Source of the DNA: UBA1858 sp039182865
Lineage (GTDB): Bacteria; Pseudomonadota; Gammaproteobacteria; UBA4575
DNA length: 6,189 bases
Assembly (NCBI GenBank): GCA_039182865.1
Contig: JBCDBX010000099.1
Location: 1 to 6,189, forward strand
Direction: 5' to 3'
Of the stretch, positions 5,654 through 6,189 are shown one piece after another. The position numbers were made by a program, and so were the translations under genes. Below the pieces are notes generated by a model. The model saw nothing but the letters and a program-made list of their open reading frames with translations, ran no database searches and was not told the DNA's origin. How positions within the stretch are numbered: position 1 is the stretch's first letter; each line of letters starts with the position of its first letter.

Positions 5654-6189
5654 TCGAAATAACTCATAACGTAATCACTAATTTTATCCATGATGCCACC
5701 TTCATCGACGGTTTCAAGTGCAACTAAATCTATTTCAGCAAACTCTTCGTCATCAAGACTGATGATGACTTTACCTACAGCCTGATCTTTTTGCATGGGT
5801 GCTTCTAATCTGGATTTTACTTCTAAAAATGGATTTAGATCGTTATAGCGTCCACGCGGGATAGTAATAAAAATATCTTCATCTACACCTAGACTGATTT
5901 CTTTTTTATCACCAAACCAAATACGCTTCTTAAGTAATTCTTGTCCAGCGGCATAAAGTTCATGTGACTCGAAGAATCGAAAGCCATAGTTCAATAAAGA
6001 CTGTGAATATGTTGCCCGTGCACTATCTGATGGCGCGCCTAATACAACTGACACCAAGCGCATATCATCGCGTTGCGCAGAGGATGCCAAACAATATTTA
6101 GCATTCTCAGTCCAACCAGTCTTTAATCCATCTACCGAGGGATCACGCCATAACAATTTGTTACGGTTATGCTGGGTGATGTCATTAAA
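5650..6189 (-). CDS. dacA: D-alanyl-D-alanine carboxypeptidase, PBP5 type (5'-truncated by window)
   Basis: The C-terminal 179 residues of a low-molecular-mass penicillin-binding protein (peptidase family S11), which removes the terminal D-Ala from peptidoglycan pentapeptides at the periplasmic face of the inner membrane. The frame stays open to the right edge. The TTG at 6156 is an internal Leu codon in NRNKLLW, not a start. In visible numbering, the NRN segment is at 8-10 and the third active-site motif DGLKTG at 20-25. The SxxK and SxN motifs and the signal peptide lie outside the window. A beta-rich PBP5 C-terminal domain follows at about 85-150. The last 16 residues (GGIMDKISDYVMSYFE) resemble the amphipathic helix that anchors PBP5 to the membrane. 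After KTG the sequence reads WT, whereas gammaproteobacterial homologues usually have HT. The stop overlaps the dat start by 4 bases. E. coli has paralogues (dacA, dacC, dacD), so the symbol is by context. Confidence 0.92.
   Translation of the reverse strand, partial: FNDITQHNRNKLLWRDPSVDGLKTGWTENAKYCLASSAQRDDMRLVSVVLGAPSDSARATYSQSLLNYGFRFFESHELYAAGQELLKKRIWFGDKKEISLGVDEDIFITIPRGRYNDLNPFLEVKSRLEAPMQKDQAVGKVIISLDDEEFAEIDLVALETVDEGGIMDKISDYVMSYFE

Noticed and set aside
6154..6156. TTG as the start of a short gene ending at 5650
   Set aside because: The frame continues to the window edge with PBP5-like sequence (ITQHNRNK before LLW), so the TTG is an internal Leu codon of a truncated dacA.
1..6189. 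Mobile element, CRISPR array, tRNA/rRNA or defence system
   Set aside because: There are no transposase or integrase genes, terminal repeats, regularly spaced repeats or RNA gene motifs. Nearly every base belongs to one of seven recognisable genes.

Overview
The window is a compact, AT-rich bacterial segment with every recognisable gene on the minus strand, read right to left. Gaps between neighbouring genes run from a 4-base overlap to 28 bases, so it looks like part of one transcription unit whose promoter lies off the right edge. A gammaproteobacterium (or a close proteobacterial relative) is the best guess: the dacA - dat - ybeD order and the NRN...LLW...DGLKTG sequence of the DacA homologue are typical of that group. 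No rRNA, tRNA or other marker gives a finer placement.

Right part (about 4505-6189), envelope and housekeeping block. It opens with the C-terminal half of a PBP5-type D-alanyl-D-alanine carboxypeptidase (dacA, cut by the window edge). The stop codon of dacA overlaps the start of a D-amino acid aminotransferase (dat) in an ATGA. Three bases after dat comes ybeD, a small DUF493 protein. DacA releases D-alanine from peptidoglycan stem peptides. Dat can interconvert D-alanine and D-glutamate through their keto acids, so the pair makes sense as D-amino acid recycling. In many gammaproteobacteria lipB and lipA follow ybeD; here they do not.

Left part (about 41-4476), metal and envelope block. ybeD is followed by a full-length Cu(+)-exporting P1B-type ATPase (copA) with both an N-terminal HMA domain and a second Cys-rich metal-binding module. 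Then come a membrane-anchored alpha/beta hydrolase, a six-helix MarC-family membrane protein of unknown function, and a small secreted single-domain cupin with a three-histidine metal site. They are separated by 15, 4 and 22 bases.

Working model (inference): CopA exports copper from the cytoplasm, while the hydrolase, MarC protein and periplasmic cupin act in or at the inner membrane. Whether these four form a functional cassette, or were just appended to the dacA operon, cannot be told from one window. No mobile element, CRISPR array, RNA gene, convincing intrinsic terminator or copper-responsive operator was seen. No stretch over 300 bases lacks a gene; the longest is the 40 bases at the left edge.
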